Source: Terriglobales bacterium (GTDB lineage Bacteria > Acidobacteriota > Terriglobia > Terriglobales > Acidobacteriaceae). From it: a stretch of 64,000 bases of DNA. The stretch is taken from NCBI GenBank assembly GCA_035567895.1, contig DATMPC010000058.1, positions 402,675 to 466,674 on the forward strand, read 5' to 3'. Shown here in pieces: positions 17,178-29,160 of the stretch. Positions within the stretch are counted from its first letter, which is position 1, and each line of letters starts with the position of its first letter. Position numbers and translations under genes: made by a program. Under the pieces are notes generated by a model. It saw nothing but the letters and a program-made list of their open reading frames with translations, did not search any database and was not told the DNA's origin.

Positions 17178-18590
17178 ATGACAATCGATCGCCGTGATTT
17201 TCTTAAGACCACCGGGAAGGCAATCACCGTAGGAGCAGCAACGCTCGCTCTCGGCGGACGGGTGCTCGGTGCAAATGATCGCGTTCGCGTTGCGATTTGC
17301 GGATTGCGTGGCCGCGGCAACGATCACCTCCATGGGTTTTCGCATGTGCCCGGAACCGAGATCGCTGCGTTCTGCGACATCGACCAGAGTGTACTGGCCC
17401 AACGCGTGGGCGACATGCAGAAACTGGGTCTTGCCAAGCCCAAGACCTACGTCGACATCCGCAAGCTGCTTGAAGACAAAGACATCGATGCCATCTCCAT
17501 CGCCACGCCCAATCACTGGCACTCGCTTATGGGCATATGGGCGTGCCAGGCTGGCAAGGATGTGTACGTAGAGAAGCCTTGTTCTCACAACTCGTTTGAA
17601 GGCCGTCAATTGGTGAATGCGGTAAAGAAATACAACCGCATCTGCCAGCACGGGAGTCAGTCACGCTCAAATCCAGGCATGATCGATGCAATACAGAAAG
17701 TCCAAAACGGGACAATAGGCGACGTCTATCTTGGACGGGCACTTTGTTACAAGTGGCGCCAGGCGATAGGGCATGCCACTCCTGAAGCGGTTCCTGCCGG
17801 CGTGGATTACGACTTGTGGACCGGCCCTGCTCCAATGAAGCCATTTACCCGCAATCGCTTTCACTACAACTGGCATTGGATCTGGGACACCGGCAACGGC
17901 GAGGTTGGCAACCAGGCAATTCACGAGATCGACATTGCACGCTGGGGCCTCGGCGTACGCTTCCCTGTTCAGGTCTCAGCCATGGGCGGCCACTTCATGT
18001 TCGACGACGACCAGGAAACACCCAACGTGATGAACGCGACCTTTTACTTCGAGGATGCCAACAAGAAACGCAAGATGATGGAGGTCGAAGTCCGCCACTG
18101 GATCACCAACCACGAGGCGGAGATCGGCTCCGGCGCCTACGGGAGCGCTGCCGTGCCCGCCGCAGGCCTTTCCGGCGGCGCAAACAAGAAATCAGCCGAG
18201 AAGCAGTCGCTGGGGCCGAAAGAGGCGAAGACCAACACCATCGGCAACATCTTCTACGGATCGAACGGATATCTTGGCATCGACGGTTACGATGCTTACA
18301 AGACCTGGCTCACCAATCAGGCCGAACCTGGGCCCTCCGGCAAAGCCACTGGTGATCATTTCGCGAACTTTATCGATTGCATTCGCAGTCGTCGCGCCGA
18401 GGATATTCACTCGCCAATCGAAGAGGCTCACATTTCGACCACGTTGGTCCATCTCGCCAACGCGTCATATCGTTTAGGGCGCACTCTGCAGTTCGATCCG
18501 GAGCAAGAGCAGGTCGTAGGAGATGAGGAGGCCACCCGAATGCTGCGCGGTACATATCGCGCGCCATACGTTGTGCCGGACCAGGTGTAA
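17178..18590 (+). CDS. Tat-exported Gfo/Idh/MocA family oxidoreductase
   Basis: 470 residues. The twin-arginine signal is DRRDFLKTTGKAITVGAATLALG. The NAD-binding fold (RVAICGLRGRGNDHL) and the EKPCSHN motif with its catalytic Lys follow at about residues 36 and 128. The substrate domain carries GNQAIHEIDIARW, with the conserved Asp and the adjacent His of this family. Many exported members carry tightly bound NAD(H) so that they can work in the periplasm. Its neighbours, two TIM-barrel isomerase-like proteins with similar signals, point to conversion of a sugar or inositol outside the inner membrane. Confidence 0.88.
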   Translation: MTIDRRDFLKTTGKAITVGAATLALGGRVLGANDRVRVAICGLRGRGNDHLHGFSHVPGTEIAAFCDIDQSVLAQRVGDMQKLGLAKPKTYVDIRKLLEDKDIDAISIATPNHWHSLMGIWACQAGKDVYVEKPCSHNSFEGRQLVNAVKKYNRICQHGSQSRSNPGMIDAIQKVQNGTIGDVYLGRALCYKWRQAIGHATPEAVPAGVDYDLWTGPAPMKPFTRNRFHYNWHWIWDTGNGEVGNQAIHEIDIARWGLGVRFPVQVSAMGGHFMFDDDQETPNVMNATFYFEDANKKRKMMEVEVRHWITNHEAEIGSGAYGSAAVPAAGLSGGANKKSAEKQSLGPKEAKTNTIGNIFYGSNGYLGIDGYDAYKTWLTNQAEPGPSGKATGDHFANFIDCIRSRRAEDIHSPIEEAHISTTLVHLANASYRLGRTLQFDPEQEQVVGDEEATRMLRGTYRAPYVVPDQV

Positions 18591-18667
18591 GGAATTGTCA
18601 TCTGTTGCTGTACCGACTAGCTGTTAGGAAGGGGCATCGGCTTTGGTCCGTCGCCAAGAATGTAACT

Positions 18668-18836
18668 TGTCATCCTGAGGCCAGGGGTTGGCCGAAGGAT
18701 CTCCCGCGATGATTCGAACATGTATGCGGTATCCCGGCTCTTTGGCGAGAATCCTCGTGAAAGAGCCAGAATGCAGCAATCAAGCTTGAGTCATTCCGGG
18801 AGATCCTTCGGCCGACCCCCGCCCTCAGGATGACAG
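18668..18836. repeat. Inverted-repeat intergenic element (about 168 bp)
   Basis: The spacer starts with TGTCATCCTGAGG and ends with the inverted partner CCTCAGGATGACA-like sequence. The complementary arms extend inward for about 35 bases on each side (TTGGCCGAAGGATCTCCC opposite GGGAGATCCTTCGGCC) with a few mismatches. This is the structure of a small non-coding mobile or palindromic repeat. It also could fold as a strong transcript-end hairpin after the oxidoreductase gene. Confidence 0.65.
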
Positions 18837-18887
18837 TTTGCAATGGGCGTAAAGCTGATCCTGTTCGGGAGAAGCCGAACCTTATCT

Positions 18888-19727
18888 ATGATCACGAGAC
18901 GAGCACTCCTCGCTTCACTCGCCATTTCGCCCTTCCTGGCGGCTTTCAAATCAGTTGGAAACATCAAGATCGGTGTTTGCACTCGCGATAGCGCGAACGC
19001 AGTGAAGTACGGCTTCGACTACATTGAGCCAGCGGCCGCGGAGATTGCTGCCATGAGTGAAGCTGAATTTCGCGACTATTCTGACGAAGTACTCACTTTG
19101 CCCATCGGATGTCGTGCGTTTAATGGTCTCATCCGCCGCCCCGATCTGAAGGTCGTTGGCAATGAAGTCTCCCTTTCTGCGCTACGAGATTATCTAGTGC
19201 CCTGCATGGCAAGGTGTAAACATCTCGGTGCTTCCATCGCTGTGTGGGGCAGCGCCGGATCGCGCAATGTTCCGGAAGGATTCTCGCGGCGTCGTGCCAA
19301 CGAACAGATTGCCGAGTTTCTTCGCATGGCGGGCGACATCGCCGGCCAACATGAGCTTGTGATCGCAATCGAGCCGCTACGCCATCAAGAGGGCAATATT
19401 CTGAACACAGGCGCCGAGGCTCTGGAAATGGTGCGGTCGGTAAAGCATCCCAACGTGCGCATGATTATTGACTATTACCATCTCCGCGAGGAGAACGAGG
19501 ATCCGAAGATTCTCGAGGCTGCGCAACGGGAGATCGTACACCTGCACTTCGCGAATCCCCATGGACGAGTCTGGCCCCACGATCTCGCCGAAGACGATCA
19601 CTACGCCGAGTTCTTCCGCTATTTGAAGAAAACTGGGTATTCGGGCGGTATCTCGATCGAAGGCAAGGGAACGTTCGAGAATGATGCCGCTGCCAGTCGC
19701 GCCTTCTTTCGTGCCGCGATAAATTGA
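18888..19727 (+). CDS. Exported sugar phosphate isomerase/epimerase-like TIM-barrel protein
   Basis: 279 residues from an ATG at 18888. The N-terminus MITRRALLASLAISPFLAAF is a twin-arginine-like signal (TRRALLA). The barrel follows with IGVCTRDSANAVKYGFDYIEPAAAEI, an IEPLRHQEGN ligand segment, MIIDYYHLREENEDP (Asp and His ligands), LHFANPHGR and ISIEGKGTF. The fold is that of xylose isomerase-like or tagatose 3-epimerase-like enzymes. It lies on the same strand as the Gfo/Idh/MocA gene, separated by the inverted-repeat element. Confidence 0.85.
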   Translation: MITRRALLASLAISPFLAAFKSVGNIKIGVCTRDSANAVKYGFDYIEPAAAEIAAMSEAEFRDYSDEVLTLPIGCRAFNGLIRRPDLKVVGNEVSLSALRDYLVPCMARCKHLGASIAVWGSAGSRNVPEGFSRRRANEQIAEFLRMAGDIAGQHELVIAIEPLRHQEGNILNTGAEALEMVRSVKHPNVRMIIDYYHLREENEDPKILEAAQREIVHLHFANPHGRVWPHDLAEDDHYAEFFRYLKKTGYSGGISIEGKGTFENDAAASRAFFRAAIN

Positions 19728-19980
19728 GAGTCCGCACTTTTGAACTCCCTTAAGGGGCTCCCTAGTACGTTCGGAATTGGCCCGGCTCTACTGGTACCAT
19801 TAGGGCCGCGTTGAGGGCTGATCTATATCAGCCAGCAGATCCCCCAGTCCGCATCCGCTTCAATGGAACATTAACAGCCAAGCGGCGGCCCTGGGGGATG
19901 ACAGTGTCGATATGGTTCGACGGCGGAGGCGAATCAGGCGAGGCGTCTACAGTTACTCTGAAGGGCTGTAGAAATCATGT

Positions 19981-21531
19981 TCATGATCCAGCGGCGTAAA
20001 CCACACGGTTCGACATCTGATTCCTGAGGCCAGCCTTGCCAACAGCTTTCACGTATACAGAATACGAACCAGCCGCAAAGTGGTAGGACGATAAATCGAG
20101 TGTGTGTGTCCCGGCCTGCATCTCCGAGAGCGGCATCAGTTGCTCGCCATCGATGGAAATAAAGGGAGCGTAATGGTCGATGGTGTTCTCATTTCCCGCC
20201 ACTGCCCATGTGACCTGGTTCCCTGAAATTGATGCGGACACCGCGACGCAATTGTCGATACCGCTTTCGATCTCCGTCGCTTCTTCGTAGTCGTTCCAGG
20301 TTACCAGCTGCAACGATTCGAGCTGGTTTGCTGCGGAATGGTACTTCCCGATTTCGGAAAACGTAGAAAGCCAGGTCTGCCCGCAGTTTTGATCGATGAT
20401 TCGGTTCGAGGACCAGCCGGCCTGCGTGTCGTTAAAACCCTTGTATGTGGCGCCGAAAGCATGGCTGGGTAAGTGTGCGACTCCGGTGGCATAGAAATTG
20501 TCGAGATACGATTGGCTCCAATCATTCGTGTTACCGTCGATGATCACCCAGGAGATGCTGCCGCCGCTCTGCGAGTGGGTGAAACCCCCGGAATTCTGGA
20601 ATATGAACAGAGGATTCCCCGGCACGTTGGCCGCGATCCGCGTCCAGTCAAGTGTGCCGAAGCGATCAGGATCGAAGAAGAAAACCGCAGGACGACCATC
20701 GATCTTCATGTAGGCCGGGGAAGTCTCGAAATTGTTGTAGGCATAGGTCAGATCCGTGATCATCTGCCCGGTCAAATCGCAGCCGGCGGTTGCGTTGCAC
20801 TTGTTCAGAGCACCCCCATCCTCCATGATCGCGAACACGAAATCCCCGTTGCGACTTTCCGCTTCAGCCTTCAACGCAAAGGCGGTCGCGTTGGGCATCG
20901 CGTTGTTCTGACCGTACCAGTCTTCAATGAACCCCGAGATCCCACGGCTTAGGGCATCGCTTACTTGTCGGCTCACCTGAGCTGGATCGCTCGACGTGTA
21001 TCCCACATCCATGTGGCTCGACTGACCGAACCACGCCATGAAGTGAGCGTAGATCTTGGTAGTCGCTCCCGGATAGAGCAGCGTTCGGGTATCTGCTTTA
21101 CTGACGTTCGACAAACCTGCATTGCCGTTCGTCTGAGCCCCGAAAGTTATCGCCGCGCTCGTATTGCTCGCAGTCTCAGCGGTCAGCGTGGAGGTGGGGT
21201 TCACGGGTGTTGGCGTAGGGGTTGGGGTTGGTGTTGGAGTAGGTGTTGGAGTAGGTGTTGGAGTAGGTGTTGGTGTTGGAGTAGGGGTAGGTGTTGGTGT
21301 TGGAGTAGGGGTCGGTGTTGGTGTTGGAGTGGGAGTAGGGGTCGGTGTTGGTGTTGGAGTGGGAGTAGGTGTTGGATTGGGAGTTGGAGTCGGAGTCGTG
21401 GCTCCACTGCTAGTCGTGGCCGCCGCCGGGGTCGACTTAAAACTCGAAGCCGTACCGCCACCGCATCCGGTTATCAGCGCCACTGAAAATAGAAGGCATG
21501 AACAAAAACAAATAAGTGAAATACGCTTCAA
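19981..21531 (-). CDS. GH71-like secreted lipoprotein (alpha-1,3-glucanase type) with a Pro-Thr linker
   Basis: 516 residues. The signal ends in [10 protein letters not shown], a lipobox. A Ser/Thr/Ala-rich stretch leads to a long (Pro-Thr)n linker (about residues 45-110). The catalytic region begins with [11 protein letters not shown] and contains [24 protein letters not shown] and [14 protein letters not shown], a pattern I associate with GH71 and GH99-type endo-glucanases/mannanases. A C-terminal beta-sandwich of about 90 residues follows ([14 protein letters not shown]). The protein would sit on the cell surface and cut alpha-glucan, such as fungal cell-wall polysaccharide. The family call is from memory and is moderately sure. 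Confidence 0.7.
   Translation of the reverse strand: MKRISLICFCSCLLFSVALITGCGGGTASSFKSTPAAATTSSGATTPTPTPNPTPTPTPTPTPTPTPTPTPTPTPTPTPTPTPTPTPTPTPTPTPTPTPTPTPTPTPTPVNPTSTLTAETASNTSAAITFGAQTNGNAGLSNVSKADTRTLLYPGATTKIYAHFMAWFGQSSHMDVGYTSSDPAQVSRQVSDALSRGISGFIEDWYGQNNAMPNATAFALKAEAESRNGDFVFAIMEDGGALNKCNATAGCDLTGQMITDLTYAYNNFETSPAYMKIDGRPAVFFFDPDRFGTLDWTRIAANVPGNPLFIFQNSGGFTHSQSGGSISWVIIDGNTNDWSQSYLDNFYATGVAHLPSHAFGATYKGFNDTQAGWSSNRIIDQNCGQTWLSTFSEIGKYHSAANQLESLQLVTWNDYEEATEIESGIDNCVAVSASISGNQVTWAVAGNENTIDHYAPFISIDGEQLMPLSEMQAGTHTLDLSSYHFAAGSYSVYVKAVGKAGLRNQMSNRVVYAAGS
21198..21392 (-). repeat. Short tandem repeat coding the Pro-Thr linker
   Basis: About 195 bp made of hexamer variants (GTTGGA, GTAGGT, GTTGGT on the + strand) encode alternating Pro and Thr in the glucanase-like gene. 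Larger units of 36 to 42 bp are repeated almost exactly at about 21297-21367. The tract is prone to length change, and because each unit is a multiple of three the frame would be kept. Confidence 0.85.
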
Positions 21532-23971
<2,440 letters not shown>

Positions 23972-23975
23972 AGTG

Positions 23976-24102
23976 GAAACGGCGAACACGAAGGTCACAA
24001 AGGAACTTCCAAGGTCACGGAGATTTATTTTCTGAGATTCTTCTCCGGGTTCTTTGTGACCTCAATCTGTGGCCTTCGTGACCTTCGTGTTCGCCTTTCC
24101 AG
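23976..24102. repeat. Palindromic intergenic element
   Basis: Between pyrG and kdsA, the block GGCGAACACGAAGGTCACAA at the left is matched by inverted partners on the right (CTTCGTGACCTTCGTGTTCGCC and CTTTGTGACC). The whole region of about 125 bp can fold into one long imperfect hairpin. It may act as an attenuator between the two genes or may simply be a small repeat element. Confidence 0.6.
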
Positions 24103-24120
24103 TCTGTTAATCTCCGCTAA

Positions 24121-24948
24121 GTGGAATTCGAAATCGGAAATGTGCACGTAGGCTCCGGCGAACTTTTCCTAATCGCCGGACCGTGCGTTATCGAAAGCGA
24201 AGCTCATGCTCTCAAGATGGCAGAGGCAATCATCGCAATTACACGCGAGATGCGTGTGCCCTATATCTTCAAGGCCTCCTACGACAAGGCAAATCGCACA
24301 TCTCTGAGGAGCTTTCGTGGGCCGGGTCTTAAGGAAGGCGCGCGCATTCTTCGTAGAGTTGCGGAGACGTATCGTGTGCCTGTGCTGACCGACATTCATG
24401 AGCCGGAGCATGCCGAGCCTGTCGCGGAGGCTGTTGATGTTCTGCAGATTCCGGCTTTCCTATGCCGTCAGACCGATTTACTCGTCGCTGCCGCGAAGAC
24501 CGGACGCGCCATCAATGTAAAAAAAGGACAGTTCGTAGCACCCTGGGACATGCGGCACGCGGTCGAAAAAATTCATGAGAGCGGCAACGATCGCGTCTTT
24601 CTCACCGAACGTGGTTCAAGTTTTGGCTACAACAATCTTGTCGTGGACATGCGCTCGCTTACGATCATGCGAAAGATTGCGCCAGTGGTCTTCGATGCCA
24701 CTCACTCCGTTCAACTCCCGAGCGCCGGAGCGAGCGAGAACGGAAAACCACAGCAAAGTGGCGGCCAGCCGGAGTTCATCCCGATTCTCTCGCGAGCGGC
24801 CGTTGCTGTCGGCGTCGATGGGATATTCATGGAAGTCCACGACAATCCCTCACAGGCAAAATCCGATGGAGCAAACGCGCTCCCGCTCTCGAAACTGCGG
24901 GAAACATTGGACCAACTGTTGGCAGTACACCGAGCTACTCACCTTTAA
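24121..24948 (+). CDS. kdsA: 3-deoxy-8-phosphooctulonate synthase (Kdo-8-phosphate synthase)
   Basis: 275 residues from a GTG at 24121. KdsA condenses arabinose 5-phosphate with PEP in lipopolysaccharide synthesis. The hallmarks [45 protein letters not shown] and [11 protein letters not shown] are all present. A Cys in AGPCVIE is in the position of the metal-binding Cys of metal-dependent Kdo8P synthases. It supports a Gram-negative envelope with Kdo. Confidence 0.95.
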   Translation: MEFEIGNVHVGSGELFLIAGPCVIESEAHALKMAEAIIAITREMRVPYIFKASYDKANRTSLRSFRGPGLKEGARILRRVAETYRVPVLTDIHEPEHAEPVAEAVDVLQIPAFLCRQTDLLVAAAKTGRAINVKKGQFVAPWDMRHAVEKIHESGNDRVFLTERGSSFGYNNLVVDMRSLTIMRKIAPVVFDATHSVQLPSAGASENGKPQQSGGQPEFIPILSRAAVAVGVDGIFMEVHDNPSQAKSDGANALPLSKLRETLDQLLAVHRATHL

Positions 24949-24954
24949 TCGAGC

Positions 24955-26874
24955 TTACTTCCCTGCTGGAACGACAGGCAGCAGAATGTGTGTCGGATGT
25001 TGGGCGTCGTGATAGATGGTGTTGGTCGCAATCGCCCAGCGACGGTTGTCGTTCAGCGGCTCTCCAGTGTTGGGATTGACGTCGAAGCGAGGGAAATTAC
25101 TGCTCGAGATATCCACGCGAATACGATGACCCTTCTTAAAAACCAGCGAAGTTGGGTACATCTCGATGGTGAACGGATACGCCTCGCCAGGTTTCATCAT
25201 CTCTGCGTGTTCCAGTGAGCTGCGATACCGCCCGCGCACGATGCTGTCGCCTACGTTCAGATCTACCCCATCGGAAAAGTCTTTGTTCGGAGGATAGACG
25301 TCGATCAGCTTGGCCGTGAAGTCCGTATCCGGAGCGCTCGACGAACCCCACAGCTTGACGATTAGCCTGCCAGTTACCTCAACGTCCTCAGCCAGCGGTT
25401 CAGTTTGAAAGACCAGAACATCATTGCGCGCCGAGAGCGGGCGTGTATCGTCGCAGGTCCAGATCGACACTCGACATCGCTGATCGTAAGCGCCTTGTTC
25501 CATCAGGTTTTCTGAATCTCCAGGACGCTCGATCGTGTTGTGCCTCGATGGAGGAGCGTTATGCGATGAAATGTTGCCGCCCAGCGTTGGCACTGGATGG
25601 TGCGGATCAAACTCGAACGAGGTGGGCGATTCGGCTGCCGGCTTTTGCGTAGACAACAGTCCGTTGCTATGGACGTAGTAAGGAGTACTGACCGCACGCG
25701 TCAGGGGCCATTCGCGCTCCTCGCGCCAGTGCCCACCGACAAATATCCTGCCTTCTACCGTCTTGTGGGCATCACCGCCTCCCATCACGAAGATGCGTAC
25801 CGGCGGCTCGCGATCTACTCCGTTGTCGATTCCTTTCAGCCAGTGATCGAACCAGCGTTGCTCGAAGGCAAGAAAATCAATCGCTGCTTCGGGACCGAAC
25901 TCGGCTTCGCCGGCATAGCTGCGCGTGCGGCCTCCGTGAGTCCAAGGTCCCATGATTAGCCGCTGCAAGCTTTTCTTGTTCTTCGTCAACGTGACGAAGT
26001 TCATGTTCGCAACCTGTGTGCCCCATGAGTCGTACCAGCCGCCGAGGTGGTACACGGGAATGTCCTTGTAGTCGGCAACGTGTGCGATTACATCGACGCC
26101 CTCGTCCTTCCAAAATTTGTCGTAGTCGCCGTGCGCCATTGCCTGCGTGAGCCAGTTTTCGTAATCAGGCGCAAGCTTCAGCGCTGTGGTTCCGGGCCGT
26201 AGGGGCAGTCCCTTTGCATACTCGCGAACCTGCTCTCCGAGATGCAGCAGTGCCTGCTGCGTCCCAGGATCACGCGCTGCATCGCTTCCCTGTGGTCCTC
26301 CAATGTTGAAGATCCAGTTCACCCAACGCATTTCGAAGGCGCCATTGTGGCGTACTCCGTAGACTCCGTAATCCGACATGGCGTCGGCCGGAATCATCGT
26401 GGTGAGATAAGGCGGATTCGACAGCGCAAGCGCGTGCTGCGTGCCCCCGGGATAGGACGTACCAACCGTTCCAATCTTGCCATTCGACCACGACTGCTCG
26501 CCAATCCACTTGACCGTGTCATAGCCATCGCGACCGTCATCGCGATAGGGCCACCAGTGCCCTTCCGAACTGTAGCGTCCGCGAATGTCCTGAGCGACGC
26601 CGACGTAGCCACGCGGCACGAAGTACTTCGCCCAAGGCTCACTCGTCTTCTTGCCGTAAGGCGTGCGCTCCAGGATTACCGGGAATTTCCCTTCGACGGC
26701 CTTGCCGTTCTGCGCCGGGCGATAGATATCGCAGGAGAGCTTCACACCGTCGCGCATGGTAATGATCACATCGTGATCAGCCACGATTTCATATTGCGGT
26801 TGCGAAGATGTTTGAGCAAGAACTACCGGAGTGAGACAAAGAAGAATTGTGACCTGCAGGCGCGTCCGTAGCAT
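24955..26874 (-). CDS. CocE/NonD family hydrolase (X-Pro dipeptidyl-peptidase S15-like), exported
   Basis: 639 residues from an ATG at 26874, chosen because a signal peptide follows directly (MLRTRLQVTILLCLTPVVLAQ); the frame is open to 26955. The alpha/beta-hydrolase core has RDGVKLSCDIYRP, GYVGVAQDIRGRYSSEG and the nucleophile motif GTSYPGGTQ. The C-terminal jelly-roll domain (PPNKDFSDGVDL, SSLEHAEMMKPGEAYPF, HRIRVDISSSNFPRFDVN) completes the CocE/S15 architecture. Relatives cleave acyl esters, such as cocaine and glutaryl-cephalosporins, or X-Pro peptides. The natural substrate here is not known. It is convergent with kdsA with a 6-bp gap. Confidence 0.88.
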   Translation of the reverse strand: MLRTRLQVTILLCLTPVVLAQTSSQPQYEIVADHDVIITMRDGVKLSCDIYRPAQNGKAVEGKFPVILERTPYGKKTSEPWAKYFVPRGYVGVAQDIRGRYSSEGHWWPYRDDGRDGYDTVKWIGEQSWSNGKIGTVGTSYPGGTQHALALSNPPYLTTMIPADAMSDYGVYGVRHNGAFEMRWVNWIFNIGGPQGSDAARDPGTQQALLHLGEQVREYAKGLPLRPGTTALKLAPDYENWLTQAMAHGDYDKFWKDEGVDVIAHVADYKDIPVYHLGGWYDSWGTQVANMNFVTLTKNKKSLQRLIMGPWTHGGRTRSYAGEAEFGPEAAIDFLAFEQRWFDHWLKGIDNGVDREPPVRIFVMGGGDAHKTVEGRIFVGGHWREEREWPLTRAVSTPYYVHSNGLLSTQKPAAESPTSFEFDPHHPVPTLGGNISSHNAPPSRHNTIERPGDSENLMEQGAYDQRCRVSIWTCDDTRPLSARNDVLVFQTEPLAEDVEVTGRLIVKLWGSSSAPDTDFTAKLIDVYPPNKDFSDGVDLNVGDSIVRGRYRSSLEHAEMMKPGEAYPFTIEMYPTSLVFKKGHRIRVDISSSNFPRFDVNPNTGEPLNDNRRWAIATNTIYHDAQHPTHILLPVVPAGK

Positions 26875-26987
26875 GGAGCTAACCTTATACAGAACATTTC
26901 CAGGAAAGCACAACGGAAGATGTCTCAAAAACCTGCGTCCGACTCCGATTGGCAATCATCCTTCTCGCTGCACGAAAGGAGCACTGA

Positions 26988-27299
26988 ATGGTCGCCAGAA
27001 TTTGGCACGGCTTCACCACCCCAGAGAACGCGAGCAAGTACGAAGCGATGCTGAAGCCCGATGTACTTCCCGGTCTCGACAAGATTGTTGGCTACAGGGG
27101 TAGCTATTTGCTGCGGAGGGATCACGGGCACGAGATCGAGTTCGTCACGCTTATGATCTGGGAGTCAGTTGATGCGATTCGCGCCGTCGCGGGCGACAAT
27201 TACGAACTGGCGGTCGTTCCCGAAGAGCGTAGGAGAGTGTTGTCCCGTTGGGATGAACGCGCTCAGCATTATGAGGTTGTGCAAGGTCCGCGTAAGTAA
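26988..27299 (+). CDS. Antibiotic biosynthesis monooxygenase (ABM)-like small protein
   Basis: 103 residues with AAGGAG upstream of the ATG. The ferredoxin-like ABM fold is suggested by MVARIWHGFTTPENASKYEAML at the start and by GYRGSYLLRRDHGHEIEFVTLMIWES in the middle, typical of the heme- or quinol-oxygenase-like ABM superfamily. These proteins work as small dimers; many have no proven reaction. It is convergent with menG with a 2-bp gap. Confidence 0.75.
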   Translation: MVARIWHGFTTPENASKYEAMLKPDVLPGLDKIVGYRGSYLLRRDHGHEIEFVTLMIWESVDAIRAVAGDNYELAVVPEERRRVLSRWDERAQHYEVVQGPRK

Positions 27300-27301
27300 G
27301 C

Positions 27302-28057
27302 TTACTTCGCAGCGCAATAGAGTCCCGCAATTCCGAACGTATAGGGACGCCACGCAACATCGCGATACCCAACGATTCTCATGCGCCCGAGCATGTCGTC
27401 GGGCGACGGAAACCGCGAGACCGAGGCGGGTAGATACGCATAGGGTCCGTTTACGCCAGAAATCATCGTTCCAATCTTTGGAAGAACGTTTCTGAAATAA
27501 AAACCGTAAAGCTTGCCCAGCAGACCACCAGGTTCACTGAAGTCGAGGATGCCAACTTCGCCACTTGGGCGCAGGACACGATAAATCTCCCGCAGCCCGG
27601 CATCATAGTTCGCGAGATTGCGAAATCCGAATGCTGAAACGACTAGATCAAAACTCTCGTCAGGAAACGGCAGGCAGAGAGCATCGGTCTCGACCGCTTC
27701 AATGCGCCCTAGCTGGAACTTTCGCGACCCGCGTGTAAGCATTCCGCGCGAAAAATCTGCGCCCACAATCTCAACCGCCGGCGCTTGGCGCCGCAACGCC
27801 GCAGCCATATCTCCGGTCCCACAGCAAAGGTCGAGTGCGCGCGCGTCGGATCTTAACAACACGGAGCGAAAGGCACGTGCGGTTCGCCACCACCAAAGCC
27901 GGTCAACGTTCATCGACAGCATGTGATTCAGCAGGTCGTATCGAGGCGCGATCTCGTCGAACATCTCTCGCACGGCAACCGCGGCGGCGCGTTCGTCCGC
28001 CGAGCCTTGCGGAGCGGCGCCGATCACCTGCTGTCGGTCTTTTACGGGAACAGACAT
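27302..28057 (-). CDS. menG: Demethylmenaquinone methyltransferase (UbiE/MenG)
   Basis: 251 residues. SAM-dependent class I methyltransferase with ARALDLCCGTGDMA (motif I) and the UbiE signatures MFDEIAPRYDLLNHMLSM and VSAFGFRNLANYDAGLREIYRVLRPSG. It methylates the quinone ring in the last step of menaquinone synthesis, which fits an acidobacterium. The aroB gene lies immediately upstream on the same strand (2-bp gap), so shikimate and quinone synthesis genes are co-transcribed here. Confidence 0.92.
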   Translation of the reverse strand: MSVPVKDRQQVIGAAPQGSADERAAAVAVREMFDEIAPRYDLLNHMLSMNVDRLWWWRTARAFRSVLLRSDARALDLCCGTGDMAAALRRQAPAVEIVGADFSRGMLTRGSRKFQLGRIEAVETDALCLPFPDESFDLVVSAFGFRNLANYDAGLREIYRVLRPSGEVGILDFSEPGGLLGKLYGFYFRNVLPKIGTMISGVNGPYAYLPASVSRFPSPDDMLGRMRIVGYRDVAWRPYTFGIAGLYCAAK

Positions 28058-28059
28058 CT

Positions 28060-29160
28060 TTAGTTGCGAGAGAGGTAATGCAACTCCTGAACGGCATGTG
28101 CAACCACGTCGTCAGGAACGCGGTTGTAAATTGCTACCCTTCCCACAGAAGTTGGGAGAACGAAGTGAACCTTTCCGTCAACTGCCTTCTTGTCGCCGCG
28201 GATGCGCCGCACGATGTCCTCTGCCCGGCTGTTCACCTCGGGTAAGGGGGAATAAGAGAGCACGCAAGAGACGATTCGCTGTGCCAATTCGGGAGAAGTT
28301 TTGCGCACAGCCGTGCCGATCATCGCAGCAGCGGCCATGCCCCAGCCAACAGCTTCTCCGTGAAGAAAGTGTCGATACCCCGTATCGGCTTCAAGGGCGT
28401 GCCCTATAGTGTGGCCGAAATTCAGAATGCGTCTCAGATCAGATTCCTTTTCATCTGCGGCGACCACCTCGGCTTTGATGCGGGCGCAATCGTGAATCAC
28501 CCGCTCAAGGATCTCTTGATCCCGCGCGAGCAATCGCTTGCGCTCGCTCTCCGTGATTTCGAATAGCTTACGATCACGAATGACTCCCGACTTGATTACT
28601 TCAAAAAGTCCAGCTCGAAATTCCCGGTCGGGTAGGGTTGTCAGCAATTCCGGATCGGAAATCACTGCAAGTGGCTGATGGAACGTTCCTACCAGATTTT
28701 TTCCGGCCCGGAGATTTGCGCCGGTCTTTCCCCCAATCGCCGCATCAACCTGCGCTAGTAGAGTGGTGGGAACCTGAATCACCGGGACTCCCCGCATGTA
28801 CACGGAGGCAAGGAAGCCCGCAAGGTCTCCGACGACGCCCCCACCGAATGCAAGGACGATCGAGTTGCGGTCCGCGCCCTTCAGTGCCATTCGCTCAGCC
28901 AGGTGTTCAACGCTTGCGAAGCTCTTGGCCCGCTCGCCGTCCGTCATCTCCAGGATTGTGAAATCGAGCTTCGCGCTGGCTAAAGCCTTCTTGAACGTCT
29001 CACCCCACAGCGCCCAAACGGGAGCAACGGTGATGACGAAGCAACGCGATTTCTTGCTCGGAAGCAGCTTGGCGACCGTCTTGCCTACTTGAGCGAGAGC
29101 ACCGCGTTCAACGATCACCGGATACTCTGCAGATTCAGTTTTGACGGTGATTTTCTTCAC
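28060..29160 (-). CDS. aroB: 3-dehydroquinate synthase
   Basis: 366 residues. The NAD-binding and active-site signatures are clear: FGGGVVGDLAGFLASVYMRG, PTTLLAQVDAAIGGKTG and NFGHTIGHALEA, with the zinc-binding Glu and His residues in these blocks. AroB converts DAHP into 3-dehydroquinate, the second step of the shikimate pathway. It is divergent from nadB with an 84-bp gap and is followed by menG. Confidence 0.95.
   Translation of the reverse strand: MKKITVKTESAEYPVIVERGALAQVGKTVAKLLPSKKSRCFVITVAPVWALWGETFKKALASAKLDFTILEMTDGERAKSFASVEHLAERMALKGADRNSIVLAFGGGVVGDLAGFLASVYMRGVPVIQVPTTLLAQVDAAIGGKTGANLRAGKNLVGTFHQPLAVISDPELLTTLPDREFRAGLFEVIKSGVIRDRKLFEITESERKRLLARDQEILERVIHDCARIKAEVVAADEKESDLRRILNFGHTIGHALEADTGYRHFLHGEAVGWGMAAAAMIGTAVRKTSPELAQRIVSCVLSYSPLPEVNSRAEDIVRRIRGDKKAVDGKVHFVLPTSVGRVAIYNRVPDDVVAHAVQELHYLSRN

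Noticed and set aside
21198..21392. CRISPR array
   Set aside because: The repeats are contiguous hexamers without unique spacers and encode a Pro-Thr linker in frame.
26242..26871. 209-residue + strand frame
   Set aside because: It is antisense to the CocE-type hydrolase, whose signal peptide and catalytic motif are clear.
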